64,000 bases of DNA from Betaproteobacteria bacterium (GTDB lineage Bacteria > Pseudomonadota > Gammaproteobacteria > Burkholderiales > Burkholderiaceae_A). This document shows, in pieces, positions 25,243 to 33,413 of this stretch. The DNA lies in NCBI GenBank assembly GCA_016868255.1, contig VGHN01000005.1:1-64000 (forward strand), written 5' to 3'. A model generated the notes under the pieces. It saw only the letters and a list, made by a program, of their open reading frames with translations, did not search any database and had not been told where the DNA came from. Made by a program: the position numbers and the translations under genes. Numbering within the stretch: position 1 is the first letter of the stretch; every line of letters starts with the position of its first letter.

Positions 25243-26553
25243 TTACCCGATCGAGGGCGGCGAGAGGCCATCGGCCAGTGAGATTCGATAAGCGCGCCAG
25301 GCGGGAATGGCGGCAATAAGAATAGCCGCCACGAGAATGGTCAGAAGGGTCCACCAGGCCTCGGCGGGCCAAGAGAACATGGACACCAGCAGGCCCCATT
25401 CCGTGCGCAGCCAATCGGCAAACAGGAAAACGAGCGATTGCTGGGCAAGACCGCCCAAGACCAGTCCTGCAATTACCACCAGCGTGGTTTCAAGAACAAT
25501 GAGTTTTAAGAGGCCCGCAGGCGAGAGCCCGACGGAGCGGAGCACCGCAAACTCGCGTCGTCGTCCCTGTAGAGAGACCAACAACACCGCGGCAACCGAC
25601 AGAAGTGCTGCAAGGCTGGCCAGCGCTCCCACCAGGGCCAGCGCGTTTTCCACCACCGAGACCACTCGCCAGAGTTCATCGAGTGCGACACCGGGCATGA
25701 CGGCGGCAACCCCACCGCCATCCATCGACTCGATGTTGCGACGAACCGAGAAAACCTGCCCCCGCGACTCCAGGCCAAGCCAGATGGATGTGAACGACTT
25801 CGGTGCAAGCATGGCAGGGTCGATGGCCTGCGGCGACATGGCGCCCCTTCGCAGACTGCCCAAGCCGGGGATGTCCCAGCCCAGATGAATGGCCTCGAAT
25901 CCCTGCACCGGGACAAGGCCTGCTCGATCAATGGGCGCGCCTGTGGGCGCCAGAATGCCGACCACGGTGAAGGGATGGGCATCGTGGGTCTGCGCCAGCG
26001 GCCCCTCTGCTATGCCGTGGGTGAGCACCAGGCGATCACCCAATTTCAGATTGAACTTGGCAGCAAATGCAGCGCCCGCAACGAGCTCGAAGGTCGAGGC
26101 CATGGCCTGAGAGGGGTTGGGATCCAGCGGATTGCCCCAGGGCCGGCCCTGTGCAAACGACAACTCTCGGCCCGATGCTTTGTAGTGCTTGAAGAAAAGT
26201 TGCTCGGTGCCCCAGACCGGCTGGCCCCGATGGCTGTCGCCGAGTTGAATGGGGAATGCCCAGGCGACACCGCTGAGGCCTCGCACGCGATCGAGGACCG
26301 ATGCATCGATGTTCGCCGTGGGTCGTCCGATTTGAAAGGCGTTGTAGAGCAGGATCTCGCTCGCACCCGATCGGGCTGCGACGATGAGATCGACGCCACT
26401 CACAGCCTGAGAGAAACTGCTTCTTGCATCGGCGCGCAGTTGAACCACTGCGCTGAGCAGGGCGGCCGATACGGCCACCGAGCAGGCCACGAGCATGAGC
26501 GCGGAGCGTCTTGACCAGGCACTCGCCGCGGCGAGGCGAACCAGGGCCCTCAT
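25243..26553 (-). CDS. ABC transporter permease, FtsX/MacB type
   Basis: 436 residues: one N-terminal helix (RRSALMLVACSVAVSAALLSAVV), a large periplasmic domain (~45-290), then three helices within GALASLAALLSVAAVLLVSL, VVIAGLVLGGLAQQSLVFLF and WTLLTILVAAILIAAIPAW. This is the MacB/FtsX plan. Its ATG overlaps the ATPase stop (ATGA). It resembles ZrgB-like permeases of zinc-associated clusters by context only. Confidence 0.88.
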   Translation of the reverse strand: MRALVRLAAASAWSRRSALMLVACSVAVSAALLSAVVQLRADARSSFSQAVSGVDLIVAARSGASEILLYNAFQIGRPTANIDASVLDRVRGLSGVAWAFPIQLGDSHRGQPVWGTEQLFFKHYKASGRELSFAQGRPWGNPLDPNPSQAMASTFELVAGAAFAAKFNLKLGDRLVLTHGIAEGPLAQTHDAHPFTVVGILAPTGAPIDRAGLVPVQGFEAIHLGWDIPGLGSLRRGAMSPQAIDPAMLAPKSFTSIWLGLESRGQVFSVRRNIESMDGGGVAAVMPGVALDELWRVVSVVENALALVGALASLAALLSVAAVLLVSLQGRRREFAVLRSVGLSPAGLLKLIVLETTLVVIAGLVLGGLAQQSLVFLFADWLRTEWGLLVSMFSWPAEAWWTLLTILVAAILIAAIPAWRAYRISLADGLSPPSIG

Positions 26554-27299
26554 TTCAGCGCTCCCTGAGAGCCGAGCCCCGCGGGCGAATAAATTTCAAT
26601 TCGGTGATCAAAATAATGTGCGAGTCGCTGGTCGTGACTGGCCATGACCAGGCCCACCCCTTGGGAGCGAACCAACTCCAGCATCACCGACATGAAAGAT
26701 TCCCTTCTTGCCTCATCGAGTGCCGAAGTGGGCTCGTCGGCGATTACCAGTTGGGGCCTTCCAATGAGCGCCCGTGCAACCGCCACTCGCTGCTGCTGAC
26801 CCACCGAGAGTTGATGCGAGGGCCGGGCCCACAAGCCTTCGGCAAGATCCAGAGACAGAAGCAGTTCCCGGGCCTGTGCCTGCGCATTCAAGGGATTCGC
26901 ATCCGCACCCATTCGACTCGGATGGAGTTGGATCGGGAGCAAGACGTTGTCCCAAACGCTGAGGTAGGGCAGCAAGTTGAACTGCTGGAATACGATTCCA
27001 AGAGACTCTCCCCGCCATCGATCGCGTTGGCCACCGGACCAGCCGCTGAGGTCGTGCCCCAAGACCAGGCAACGGCCATGGGTTGGCAGATGAATACCCG
27101 CGAGCAGCGACAAGAGAGTGGATTTTCCCGAGCCACTGGCCCCGGCAAGAAACAGCGACTGGCCCCGCCCCAATTCAAAGCCCAAGGGGCCAAGGGTGTC
27201 CGGGGCCTCTTGGGATTGCGAAGGCCAGCGAAAGCGAAGGTCGGAGACCTGCAGCGCAAGAGGAGCGGCTCCGTTCAAGGAATAGGGTTCAGATGGCAT
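26550..27299 (-). CDS. ABC transporter ATP-binding protein
   Basis: 249 residues from ATG 27299. Walker A AGASGSGKST, Q loop GIVFQQFNLLPYLS, signature LSVGQQQRVAVARALI and Walker [17 protein letters not shown] are all present; the signature has Val in place of the second Gly. It is first in a unit with an FtsX permease, DUF3299 and an HDAC-like gene. An upstream in-frame extension exists but carries no conserved residues and includes a terminator-like hairpin, so I start at 27299. Confidence 0.88.
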   Translation of the reverse strand: MPSEPYSLNGAAPLALQVSDLRFRWPSQSQEAPDTLGPLGFELGRGQSLFLAGASGSGKSTLLSLLAGIHLPTHGRCLVLGHDLSGWSGGQRDRWRGESLGIVFQQFNLLPYLSVWDNVLLPIQLHPSRMGADANPLNAQAQARELLLSLDLAEGLWARPSHQLSVGQQQRVAVARALIGRPQLVIADEPTSALDEARRESFMSVMLELVRSQGVGLVMASHDQRLAHYFDHRIEIYSPAGLGSQGALK

Positions 27300-27340
27300 G
27301 GGGAGGGTCTGCACATCGCCAGTTTGGCGAAGCTTGGAAG

Positions 27341-27372
27341 AAAAAAGGGCCCCAGCGGATAAGGCTGGGGCC
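27341..27372 (-). terminator. Terminator-like hairpin in the leader of the ABC/DUF3299 operon
   Basis: Nine-base perfect arms GGCCCCAGC / GCTGGGGCC with a seven-base loop, followed on the minus strand by CTTTTTTC. It lies about 40 bases upstream of the ATPase ATG, with no gene upstream on that strand that needs ending. It may therefore attenuate transcription into this operon. Confidence 0.7.
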
Positions 27373-27532
27373 GCAAGGCAGAATGATCTGCAAGGAGACA
27401 ACAACGCGGAATAACCCGCGCGCATATTGCACCACAGCAATCGATATTTTGCAATGCACCAAACACGGGGTTCATGGAAAATTAATGTAGCGGTTGCACA
27501 CTTGCATTTATGGTCCTCTGCGTGTTCTTCTA

Positions 27533-28039
27533 ATGGTTGTGCAAGCTTTCCACAGACTCGACCTCCCAACCGTTGAAAGGTTCATCGCGGCGCAGTCGGA
27601 TGCCACGCGAGTCTATATTGGGGCCGACTCCTGCCGACTCCTGCAAGACAAAGTCTGGCATGCAGACTACACCCTGGTCGTGGTGGTTCACATCGATGGC
27701 AACCGGGGATGCAAGCTCTTTGGTGAGACCTCTCGAGAGAGGGATTTCGATCAGCGTGCCGACCGCCCGCAGCTTCGACTAATGAATGAGGTCTACAAGG
27801 TGGCCGAGCTCTACCTGGCCTTGGCCAATGCCATTGGCGACCGCGAAGTCGAGGTCCACCTGGATCTGAACCCCGACCCCAGCCATGGTTCGAGTTGCGT
27901 GGTGCAGCAGGCCATTGGCTACATTCGCGGGGTCTGCAATGTATCCCCGCGCGTGAAGCCCAACGCATTCGCCGCCAGCTGCGCGGCCGACCGTTACAAA
28001 GAGATCTCCAGCAGCCTGCATCTTCCTCACGCGGCATAA
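27533..28039 (+). CDS. DUF458 (YkuK-like) RNase H-like protein
   Basis: About 168 residues from ATG 27533; the start is uncertain because no SD is visible. TRVYIGADSC is the first strand with the catalytic Asp of an RNase H-like fold, VEVHLDLNPDPSHGSSCVVQQAIGYIRG is the hallmark of the DUF458/YkuK family, and KPNAFAASCAADRY its C-terminal part. Function is unknown; nuclease-like activity is only suggested by fold. It is divergent from the ABC unit and is followed by the SbtA-like gene after seven bases. Confidence 0.8.
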   Translation: MVVQAFHRLDLPTVERFIAAQSDATRVYIGADSCRLLQDKVWHADYTLVVVVHIDGNRGCKLFGETSRERDFDQRADRPQLRLMNEVYKVAELYLALANAIGDREVEVHLDLNPDPSHGSSCVVQQAIGYIRGVCNVSPRVKPNAFAASCAADRYKEISSSLHLPHAA

Positions 28040-28046
28040 TGCCGGT

Positions 28047-29024
28047 GTGACGTCTTTACTCGACCCCGCCGTACTCTTCTTTCTTGTTGGACTCTTTGCT
28101 GGGCTGGTGCGCTCGAACCTCGAGATTCCGCCCGCCATCAGCCGCTTCCTGGCCCTCTACCTGTTGATGGCCCTTGGCCTCAAAGGCGGCCTCTCCCTTG
28201 CCCAGACCGGCCTCACCCAAGAAGTGCTCGCAAGCCTCGGGCTCGCCATCGTGATCGCACTCATCACCCCGGTCATTGGATTCCTGGTGCTCCGACGCAC
28301 CACAACCCCATTCAACGCAATTGCCATTGCCGCCACCTACGGGTCTGTCAGTGCGGTGACATTCATTACAGCCAATCAGTTCTTGGATCGGCTGGGGGTG
28401 GACCATGGGGGCTATATGGCAGCGGCCATGGCCATTATGGAATCGCCCGCCGTGATTCTTGCCGTGCTGATGGCCAACCTGGTGCGAAAGGGCCAGCTCG
28501 GCGGAAGCCAGGGCATTGCAAGTGCACCTCACCCCGGTGGGCTCATGTCAACGCTTCACGAGTCATTCACCGATGGCGCCCAATTGCTATTGCTTGCGAG
28601 CATGGTGATCGGCTTTTATATGGGCCCCGAGGGCGCTGCCGCAATGAAGCCCTTCTCGGCCGATCTCTTCAAGGGCATGCTCGCCTTCTTCCTGCTCGAC
28701 ATGGGCCTGCTTGCAGCCAAAAGCATGGGAAGCCTGAAGAATCAGTCGCTGTTTTTGGTGGTGTATGCCGTTGTGGCGCCACTGGTTCACGCAAGCATTT
28801 CAGTGGTGCTTGCGAGCTGGGCCGGACTCTCGGTGGGAGACACCACCCTCTTGGCCGTGCTCGCAGCCAGCGCGAGCTACATTGCGGTGCCTGCCGTGCT
28901 GCGCGAAGCCATTCCCGAGGCCGATGCCTCGGTCTATGTGGGCTTGTCGCTCGGCATCACCTTCCCGCTGAACATTCTGGTTGGCATCCCGCTCTACTAC
29001 GGCATGGCCCTGGCCATCCAATAA
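28047..29024 (+). CDS. SbtA-like sodium-dependent bicarbonate transporter family protein
   Basis: 325 residues from a GTG at 28047. It has ten predicted helices in two inverted halves. SRFLALYLLMALGLKGG and TYGSVSAVTFITANQFLD match the first half of SbtA (DUF897), and LAFFLLDMGLLAAKSMG and SASYIAVPAVLREAIPEADASVYVGLSLGITFPLNI match the second. Cyanobacterial SbtA imports bicarbonate and is inhibited by the PII-like SbtB. No SbtB is adjacent here; the only PII-like genes are about 8 kb away. Substrate in heterotrophic bacteria is not settled. Confidence 0.88.
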   Translation: MTSLLDPAVLFFLVGLFAGLVRSNLEIPPAISRFLALYLLMALGLKGGLSLAQTGLTQEVLASLGLAIVIALITPVIGFLVLRRTTTPFNAIAIAATYGSVSAVTFITANQFLDRLGVDHGGYMAAAMAIMESPAVILAVLMANLVRKGQLGGSQGIASAPHPGGLMSTLHESFTDGAQLLLLASMVIGFYMGPEGAAAMKPFSADLFKGMLAFFLLDMGLLAAKSMGSLKNQSLFLVVYAVVAPLVHASISVVLASWAGLSVGDTTLLAVLAASASYIAVPAVLREAIPEADASVYVGLSLGITFPLNILVGIPLYYGMALAIQ

Positions 29025-29026
29025 AA

Positions 29027-29054
29027 AACCCGCCGCACCTTTCGGTGGGCGGGT
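29027..29054. terminator. Terminator between the SbtA-like and phasin genes
   Basis: AACCCGCC-G-CACC / GGTG-GGCGGGTT forms a strong stem with a one-base bulge and a TTTC loop, flanked on the left by an A run (T's on the minus strand). It lies between two convergent genes and best serves the minus-strand phasin transcript. Confidence 0.75.
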
Positions 29055-29088
29055 TCGTGTAAGACTGTCTGCGCGTAAACGCGAAGAC

Positions 29089-29664
29089 TTACTCAGCAGC
29101 AGCGCGGCGAGCGGCTTTCTTGGGAGCAGCCGAGGAAACAGCAGCCTCGGAAGCCTTGGCGGCGGCCTCAACGTTGGTTTCAACCATTTCCACGACCTGC
29201 TTGGTGGCCTTGTTGATGGCGTCGAACGCGGAGTTCGAAGCAGCAAATGCCGACTTCATCATGGCAACCATGCCCTCGGTGCCCGAAGGAGCGTTCTTGG
29301 TGAGGTCGTTGACGGCCGAAGACATCGCCTTGTTGGCCTCTTCGATGCGCGCCTCAACCAGCTTGGCGAACTCAGCAGCGGCCTCGGCATTGATGTTGTA
29401 AATGGTGCGGCTGTAGCTGGTGGCCTTGCCCACGGCAGGCTGGCTGATGGCTTGCGAAACGGCATAGAGCTCGGTGGCGTCTTTGACGTTCATGAGCTGG
29501 CTGCTGGCTTCGGTGGCATCGGCAAGATTGGCCTTGGCGGCTTTGAGGTTGAGCTCTAGGTGCTTTTCCATGCACTCGATCGAACGGGCTGCCATTTCAA
29601 CCATGGCGGCTTGGGTCTGCTTCACACTGTTGAGCACTTGCTCGGGGGTTACTTTGTTGTTCAT
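29089..29664 (-). CDS. Phasin (polyhydroxyalkanoate granule-associated protein)
   Basis: 191 residues from ATG 29664 with an AAGGAAAG site. VTPEQVLNSVKQTQAAMVEMAARSIECMEKHLELNLKAAKANLADATEA is the phasin-2-type amphipathic helix, and the C-terminus is Ala/Lys rich (AAPKKAARRAAAE), as in PhaP proteins that coat PHB granules. It shows the cell stores polyhydroxyalkanoate. Upstream is an unusually AT-rich 80 bases with a palindrome that may bind PhaR. Confidence 0.88.
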   Translation of the reverse strand: MNNKVTPEQVLNSVKQTQAAMVEMAARSIECMEKHLELNLKAAKANLADATEASSQLMNVKDATELYAVSQAISQPAVGKATSYSRTIYNINAEAAAEFAKLVEARIEEANKAMSSAVNDLTKNAPSGTEGMVAMMKSAFAASNSAFDAINKATKQVVEMVETNVEAAAKASEAAVSSAAPKKAARRAAAE

Positions 29665-29741
29665 TGTCTTTCCTTTCGAATTTGGATTGAATTTGTCGAT
29701 GTCGACAGACACTGTTCTACTGCATGGAATGAACAATAATG

Positions 29742-29752
29742 GTGCGTCGCAC
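29742..29752. promoter_or_regulatory. Palindrome upstream of the phasin gene, candidate PhaR site
   Basis: GTGCG-T-CGCAC is a perfect 11-base palindrome, 78 bases before the phasin ATG. PhaR repressors bind TGC/GCA-rich inverted repeats upstream of phasin genes; this has TGC/GCA arms. Assignment is by position and symmetry. Confidence 0.4.
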
Positions 29753-29869
29753 AAAAAGCAAGCGCTGGGCAAAGAAATTTCCTAGTATTTTTATAATTCA
29801 TTGATTTATATAGATAAAAAAATTTTTTGTGAAGGAAAAAAGGGGGCTTTTAGCCTGATCTCGCAACAA

Positions 29870-30673
29870 TCAGCGCCCTGATTGTTGCGCTTGCACATAG
29901 TCCAGAAGCCGCTGCTTCAAGGACCCAGTCATGGACAACTCCAGGGCCTGCAAGTCTTCTCTGAGCCGGTCTGCCTCACCGGCCGATGTGGCCGCCCAGA
30001 CCTGCAAGAGCGTCTCCTTGGCCATAACCGGGGATTGGCCCAGTGCTGCCAATGCATCCGCCTGCGACTGAAAAGCACGATGAATCAGCCCATCGGAGAT
30101 GGCGGCTGCGGTGCCCAAGGCCTGCCCAGAGAAAAGAAGCTGCCGAGCACGATCACGACCGATTCGACTCGCGAGCCGCCGACTGCCCAAGACCAATCCA
30201 AAGCGAGCCCCGGGAAATCGAAACTCCGCCTCACCAATGGTCCAACGCCCGTCGCAGCTCACCACCAGATCGGCGGCCGCGCCCCAGGTGCGCCCCTGGG
30301 CCAAGGCCACCGTCCTACAAGGGGCCATATAAACCGCCGCCAGAAGCGCCTCGATCTCTCGGAATCGCTCTCGCAGGCTCTCATCGGTCTCTTGATCCAG
30401 CCCACCCACATCAAAGCCAGTTGAGAAGTCTGCCGACTCGCTGCGAAAGACCACGGTGTGACAGTCACTTAAGGCCAGGGCCTGATCGAGGCAATGGCGA
30501 ATCGCCGCGACCATTTCTCGGGAGAATGCATTTCGGCGTTTGGGGCTGCAGAGGGTGATCTGGGCCACGCCGGGCATTGCGTCATCCAAGCTTAGTGCGG
30601 CCGGTGGCCCGGCAGCGACGGCGGCATCGGCCGGCTGGGCACCACGCGTACTCTGAGCACCACGCGTACTCAT
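29870..30673 (-). CDS. Enoyl-CoA hydratase/isomerase family protein
   Basis: 267 residues. ITLCSPKRRNAFSREMVAAIRHCLDQAL is the crotonase N-terminal core, and FSTGFDVGGL the first oxyanion-hole strand. The second oxyanion-hole segment is AQGRTWGAAADLVVSCD, where classical hydratases have GxAxGGG; the catalytic glutamates are only partly preserved (GEAEFRFPGARFG). It probably acts on an acyl-CoA, but the reaction is uncertain. The first 12 residues are a duplicated STRGAQ from an 18-bp direct repeat, so the real start may be later (e.g. ~30580). Confidence 0.8.
   Translation of the reverse strand: MSTRGAQSTRGAQPADAAVAAGPPAALSLDDAMPGVAQITLCSPKRRNAFSREMVAAIRHCLDQALALSDCHTVVFRSESADFSTGFDVGGLDQETDESLRERFREIEALLAAVYMAPCRTVALAQGRTWGAAADLVVSCDGRWTIGEAEFRFPGARFGLVLGSRRLASRIGRDRARQLLFSGQALGTAAAISDGLIHRAFQSQADALAALGQSPVMAKETLLQVWAATSAGEADRLREDLQALELSMTGSLKQRLLDYVQAQQSGR
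30639..30671. repeat. 18-bp tandem repeat at the 5' end of the crotonase-family gene
   Basis: GCACCACGCGTACTC occurs at 30639-30653 and again at 30657-30671 with an 18-base period. It encodes STRGAQ twice at the protein start, just ahead of the crotonase fold. Confidence 0.9.
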
Positions 30674-30784
30674 TGCCGGTCAGTGCCTTTCAGAGATCTG
30701 ACAGACCTCGACGACCTTCAAGCCTTTCAATAGACGCAAATCGTGTGCGGAATCGGCAGGAGAGCCCATGGCATACTCTAACGC

Positions 30785-31063
30785 ATGGCTCGCACCGTCT
30801 TTTGCATCAAACTCAAGCGAGAGGCCGATGGCCTCGATCTCCCCCCCTCGCCGGGCGATCTCGGCAAACGCATCTTCGAGAATGTCTCTAAAGAGGCTTG
30901 GGCCGACTGGCTCAAGCACCAGACCATGCTCGTCAATGAATACCGGTTGAATTTATCGGATGTTCGGGCCCGGAAGTATCTCCAGACCCAGATGGAGGCG
31001 CACTTCTTTGGCGATGGCGCCGAGGTGGCCTCGGGCTTCACACCGCCACCCCCCAGTAATTAA
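30785..31063 (+). CDS. yggX: YggX-type oxidative-damage protection / Fe(II) trafficking protein
   Basis: 92 residues of the usual YggX length. [57 protein letters not shown] matches the family, with C7 at the conserved cysteine site. It helps protect Fe-S enzymes and iron handling in the cytosol. It is divergent from the crotonase-like gene; a CATACT box ends about six bases before the ATG. Confidence 0.95.
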   Translation: MARTVFCIKLKREADGLDLPPSPGDLGKRIFENVSKEAWADWLKHQTMLVNEYRLNLSDVRARKYLQTQMEAHFFGDGAEVASGFTPPPPSN

Positions 31064-31128
31064 CGCCTGCCACCCCAATTAGCGGCCCTTAAGCCGCGGC
31101 AGAGCCGTTAAGCCGTGACGGCGCGCCG

Positions 31129-31815
31129 TTAGGCGGCGTCGCTCACCGACGCATGGCGCATGTCACGCCCCTTGACCATAAACACCACGTGCTCGGCCAT
31201 GTTCTTGGAGTGATCACCAATGCGCTCAAGGGCCTTCGCGTAGAAGAGCAAATCAATCGAGCGAGAGATGGTTCGTGAGTCCTCGAGAACATACGAGATC
31301 AGCAGGCGAATGGTGTTGCGGAAGTGGTCGTCGACGATTTTGTCTTCATGAATGATTTCCACCAGGGCCTCTGAGTCTTCCCGTGCGTAGGCATCCAGGG
31401 CCCGGTGCAACATGGAGGTGACGTGGGCCGACATGGCGCTGAAGTCCATGCGGGGTGCAACTGCGGGGCCCGCCTCGTAGAAGCGAATGGCGCTTCGTGC
31501 CATCTTCTCGGCCTCATCGCCGCAACGCTCCAGATCCCGAATCATCTTCAATGAGGCGACCAGGAAGCGAAGGTCGTAGGCAATGGGCTGGCGTTTGGCA
31601 ATGACGTTGTTGCAGATCTCGTCGATCTCGACTTCGAGCGCATTGACCCGGTGCTCCATCTCAAGAACCTCCTTGAGCTGGGCGGTGTTGCCTGTGGCAA
31701 AGCCGACGATGGAGAACTTCATCATCTCCTCGACCTGGCCGCCCATCTTCATGAGTTTGGTTCGAATCTCTTCGAGTTCGTTGTCGAACTGCTGAAGGGT
31801 GTGCTGCTTATTCAT
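31129..31815 (-). CDS. phoU: Phosphate signalling protein PhoU
   Basis: 228 residues in two PhoU repeats. MGGQVEEMMKFSIVGF, IAYDLRFLVASLKMIRDLERCGDEAEKMA (first metal-binding ExxxD set) and LLFYAKALERIGDHSKNMAEHVVFMVKG (second) are typical. It links the Pst transporter to PhoR and represses the Pho regulon when phosphate is plentiful. It is not next to pstB: rpiA, a YkgJ-like gene and three tRNAs intervene, so it must have its own promoter. Confidence 0.95.
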   Translation of the reverse strand: MNKQHTLQQFDNELEEIRTKLMKMGGQVEEMMKFSIVGFATGNTAQLKEVLEMEHRVNALEVEIDEICNNVIAKRQPIAYDLRFLVASLKMIRDLERCGDEAEKMARSAIRFYEAGPAVAPRMDFSAMSAHVTSMLHRALDAYAREDSEALVEIIHEDKIVDDHFRNTIRLLISYVLEDSRTISRSIDLLFYAKALERIGDHSKNMAEHVVFMVKGRDMRHASVSDAA

Positions 31816-31887
31816 CCTTGGATCCCTTGCGTTTCAAGTTCCAGCAAGGATACCTCCCCGCACCCCGGGGAATATGACAATTTCGTG

Positions 31888-32601
31888 TCAGCTGGGGGCA
31901 TTCTGACCATTGCGGTCATTGCGACTCATCACCCGCACCCCACCGGCAGTGGCCACCAGCACCTCGTGGGCGCGGTGCTTGAAAAAGATGCCGCAACAGA
32001 CCACCCCTGGCAGGCCGTTGAACCAGTCCTCTGATTCAGCGGGGTCATCGATGCGCAGCCCGGTGATGTCCAATATGGGATGCCCATTGTCGGTTCGCAG
32101 ATCGGCACGCCTTGCGATTTGGGCCTCTGGGAATCGTGCTTTGATCGCCCATTCAATGGGGGCGATTGCCGATTCAATGACCTCGAGGGGAATTGGAAAC
32201 GCGCCCAGGCGATCGACAAGCTTGGATTCATCCACAATGCAGATGAATCGACGCGCCGCACTGGCGACGATCTTCTCTTGTGCGAGTGCGCCACCCCCGC
32301 CCTTGGTGAGTGCCAGGCCGGGCTCCACCTCATCGGCCCCATCGACATAGAGGGCCAGTGGCGACTCCAACTCAGAGACAGGCATGACGCCCAGGCCTTT
32401 TGCACGAAGCCGCTCTGACGTGCGAGCCGAGCTCGAAACAGCCGCCACCAAGGGCTTGCTCGATGCAGCCAGTGCATCGATGAACAAATCCACTGTGGAG
32501 CCGGTGCCCACGCCGAGGAAGAAGGGCTGATCGGGGAGGCGTTCAACGGCGGCCTGGGCCACCAAGACTTTTAGAACCTGCTGATTCGATGCGTTACTCA
32601 T
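31888..32601 (-). CDS. rpiA: Ribose-5-phosphate isomerase A
   Basis: 237 residues. GVGTGSTVDLFIDAL is the substrate phosphate loop, LALYVDGADEVEPGLALTKGGGGALAQEKIVAS contains the catalytic Asp and Glu, and the C-terminus (EVLVATAGGVRVMSRND) completes the fold. It interconverts ribose-5-P and ribulose-5-P in the pentose phosphate pathway. A TATAGT-like -10 lies about 10 bases upstream of the ATG on the minus strand. Confidence 0.97.
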   Translation of the reverse strand: MSNASNQQVLKVLVAQAAVERLPDQPFFLGVGTGSTVDLFIDALAASSKPLVAAVSSSARTSERLRAKGLGVMPVSELESPLALYVDGADEVEPGLALTKGGGGALAQEKIVASAARRFICIVDESKLVDRLGAFPIPLEVIESAIAPIEWAIKARFPEAQIARRADLRTDNGHPILDITGLRIDDPAESEDWFNGLPGVVCCGIFFKHRAHEVLVATAGGVRVMSRNDRNGQNAPS

Positions 32602-32714
32602 AAGGCACTATACAATCCCTTTCAACCAGGCGGCGCTCACACGCATGCCAACCAAAACGTTCTTGCGCATACCCTTGCATATACCCAATTCCAATATCGA
32701 GGATTCACCCACCC

Positions 32715-33110
32715 GTGTCGAAGAAAAATACCGAAGTGAAGTACGACTGCTCAAAGTGCCCCGGTTACTGCTGCAGTTACCCCCGCATCATCGTTACCAA
32801 AGAGGACATCGAGCGTCTTGCAGGCCACTTCAATGTCTCCTTCGATGAAGCCAAGAAGCGCTTCACCCAGGCTTATCGATACGAGTCCAAAGAAGAGAAG
32901 ATCAAGGAGCAGATTCTTCGACACCGCAAGGACGATGTCTACAAATCCACCTGCCAGTTTCTCGATCCGGTGAAGCGGCGCTGCACCGTCTACCAGGCCC
33001 GACCCGCCGTGTGTCGTGAATACCCGAATGGCAAAACCTGTGGCTACTACCAATTCTTGAAGTTTGAGCGCAAGCAGCAAGGCGACAAGGAATTTATCCC
33101 CAGCGCTTGA
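32715..33110 (+). CDS. YkgJ-family cysteine-cluster protein
   Basis: 131 residues from a GTG at 32715. CSKCPGYCCSYPRIIVTKEDIERLAGHF and CQFLDPVKRRCTVYQARPAVCREYPNGKTCGYY hold the CxxCxxxCC and later cysteines of the YkgJ/UPF0153 zinc- or iron-cluster family. Its role is unestablished. It is divergent from rpiA with a 113-base gap carrying TATA-like boxes in both directions. Confidence 0.85.
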   Translation: MSKKNTEVKYDCSKCPGYCCSYPRIIVTKEDIERLAGHFNVSFDEAKKRFTQAYRYESKEEKIKEQILRHRKDDVYKSTCQFLDPVKRRCTVYQARPAVCREYPNGKTCGYYQFLKFERKQQGDKEFIPSA

Positions 33111-33140
33111 GGCCTGCCGTTTGACAATGCATGGGGTGGA

Positions 33141-33217
33141 TGGGGTGACCGATGGGACTCGAACCCACGACAACCAGAATCACAATCTGGGACTCTACCA
33201 ACTGAGCTACGGCCACC
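33141..33217 (-). tRNA. tRNA-His (GTG)
   Basis: Acceptor arms GTGGCCG / CGGTCAC pair, with G-1 at 33217 opposite C73 (33144), the His identity feature. The anticodon loop reads TTGTGAT, anticodon GTG. CCA is encoded. It is third of three tandem tRNAs. Confidence 0.97.
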
Positions 33218-33245
33218 ACGCAATCAATTTCGAAATAAAACTTCC

Positions 33246-33322
33246 TGGCCTGCCGGGAGGGAATTGAACCCCCGACCTACAGCTTAGAAGGCTGTTGCTC
33301 TATCCAACTGAGCTACCGGCAG
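33246..33322 (-). tRNA. tRNA-Arg (TCT)
   Basis: Acceptor arms CTGCCGG / CCGGCAG pair, anticodon loop CTTCTAA gives TCT, T-loop TTCAATT, and CCA is encoded. It lies between tRNA-Pro and tRNA-His on the same strand. Confidence 0.97.
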
Positions 33323-33326
33323 TTGT

Positions 33327-33403
33327 TGGTCGGGGTGGAGAGATTCGAACTCCCGACCCTCTGCTCCCAAAGCAGATGCGCTACCAGGCTGCGCTACACC
33401 CCG
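33327..33403 (-). tRNA. tRNA-Pro (TGG)
   Basis: Acceptor arms CGGGGTG / CACCCCG pair, anticodon loop TTTGGGA gives TGG, and CCA is encoded. It is first in the Pro-Arg-His cluster, four bases from tRNA-Arg. Confidence 0.97.
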
Positions 33404-33413
33404 AGAGTTGGGG

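Noticed and set aside
27373-27480. Zur box upstream of the zrg-like operon
   Set aside because: GCAA/TTGC symmetry exists but does not match the known Zur palindrome.
27300-27569. N-terminal extension of the ABC ATPase
   Set aside because: It runs through a terminator hairpin and lacks conserved residues; the ATG at 27299 fits the family start.
31875-31890. TGACA...TGTCA near phoU as a Pho box
   Set aside because: The halves are inverted rather than direct repeats, and the site overlaps the rpiA stop.
33141-33403. tRNA cluster as an integration site
   Set aside because: No integrase, direct repeat of a tRNA end or composition shift was seen beside it.
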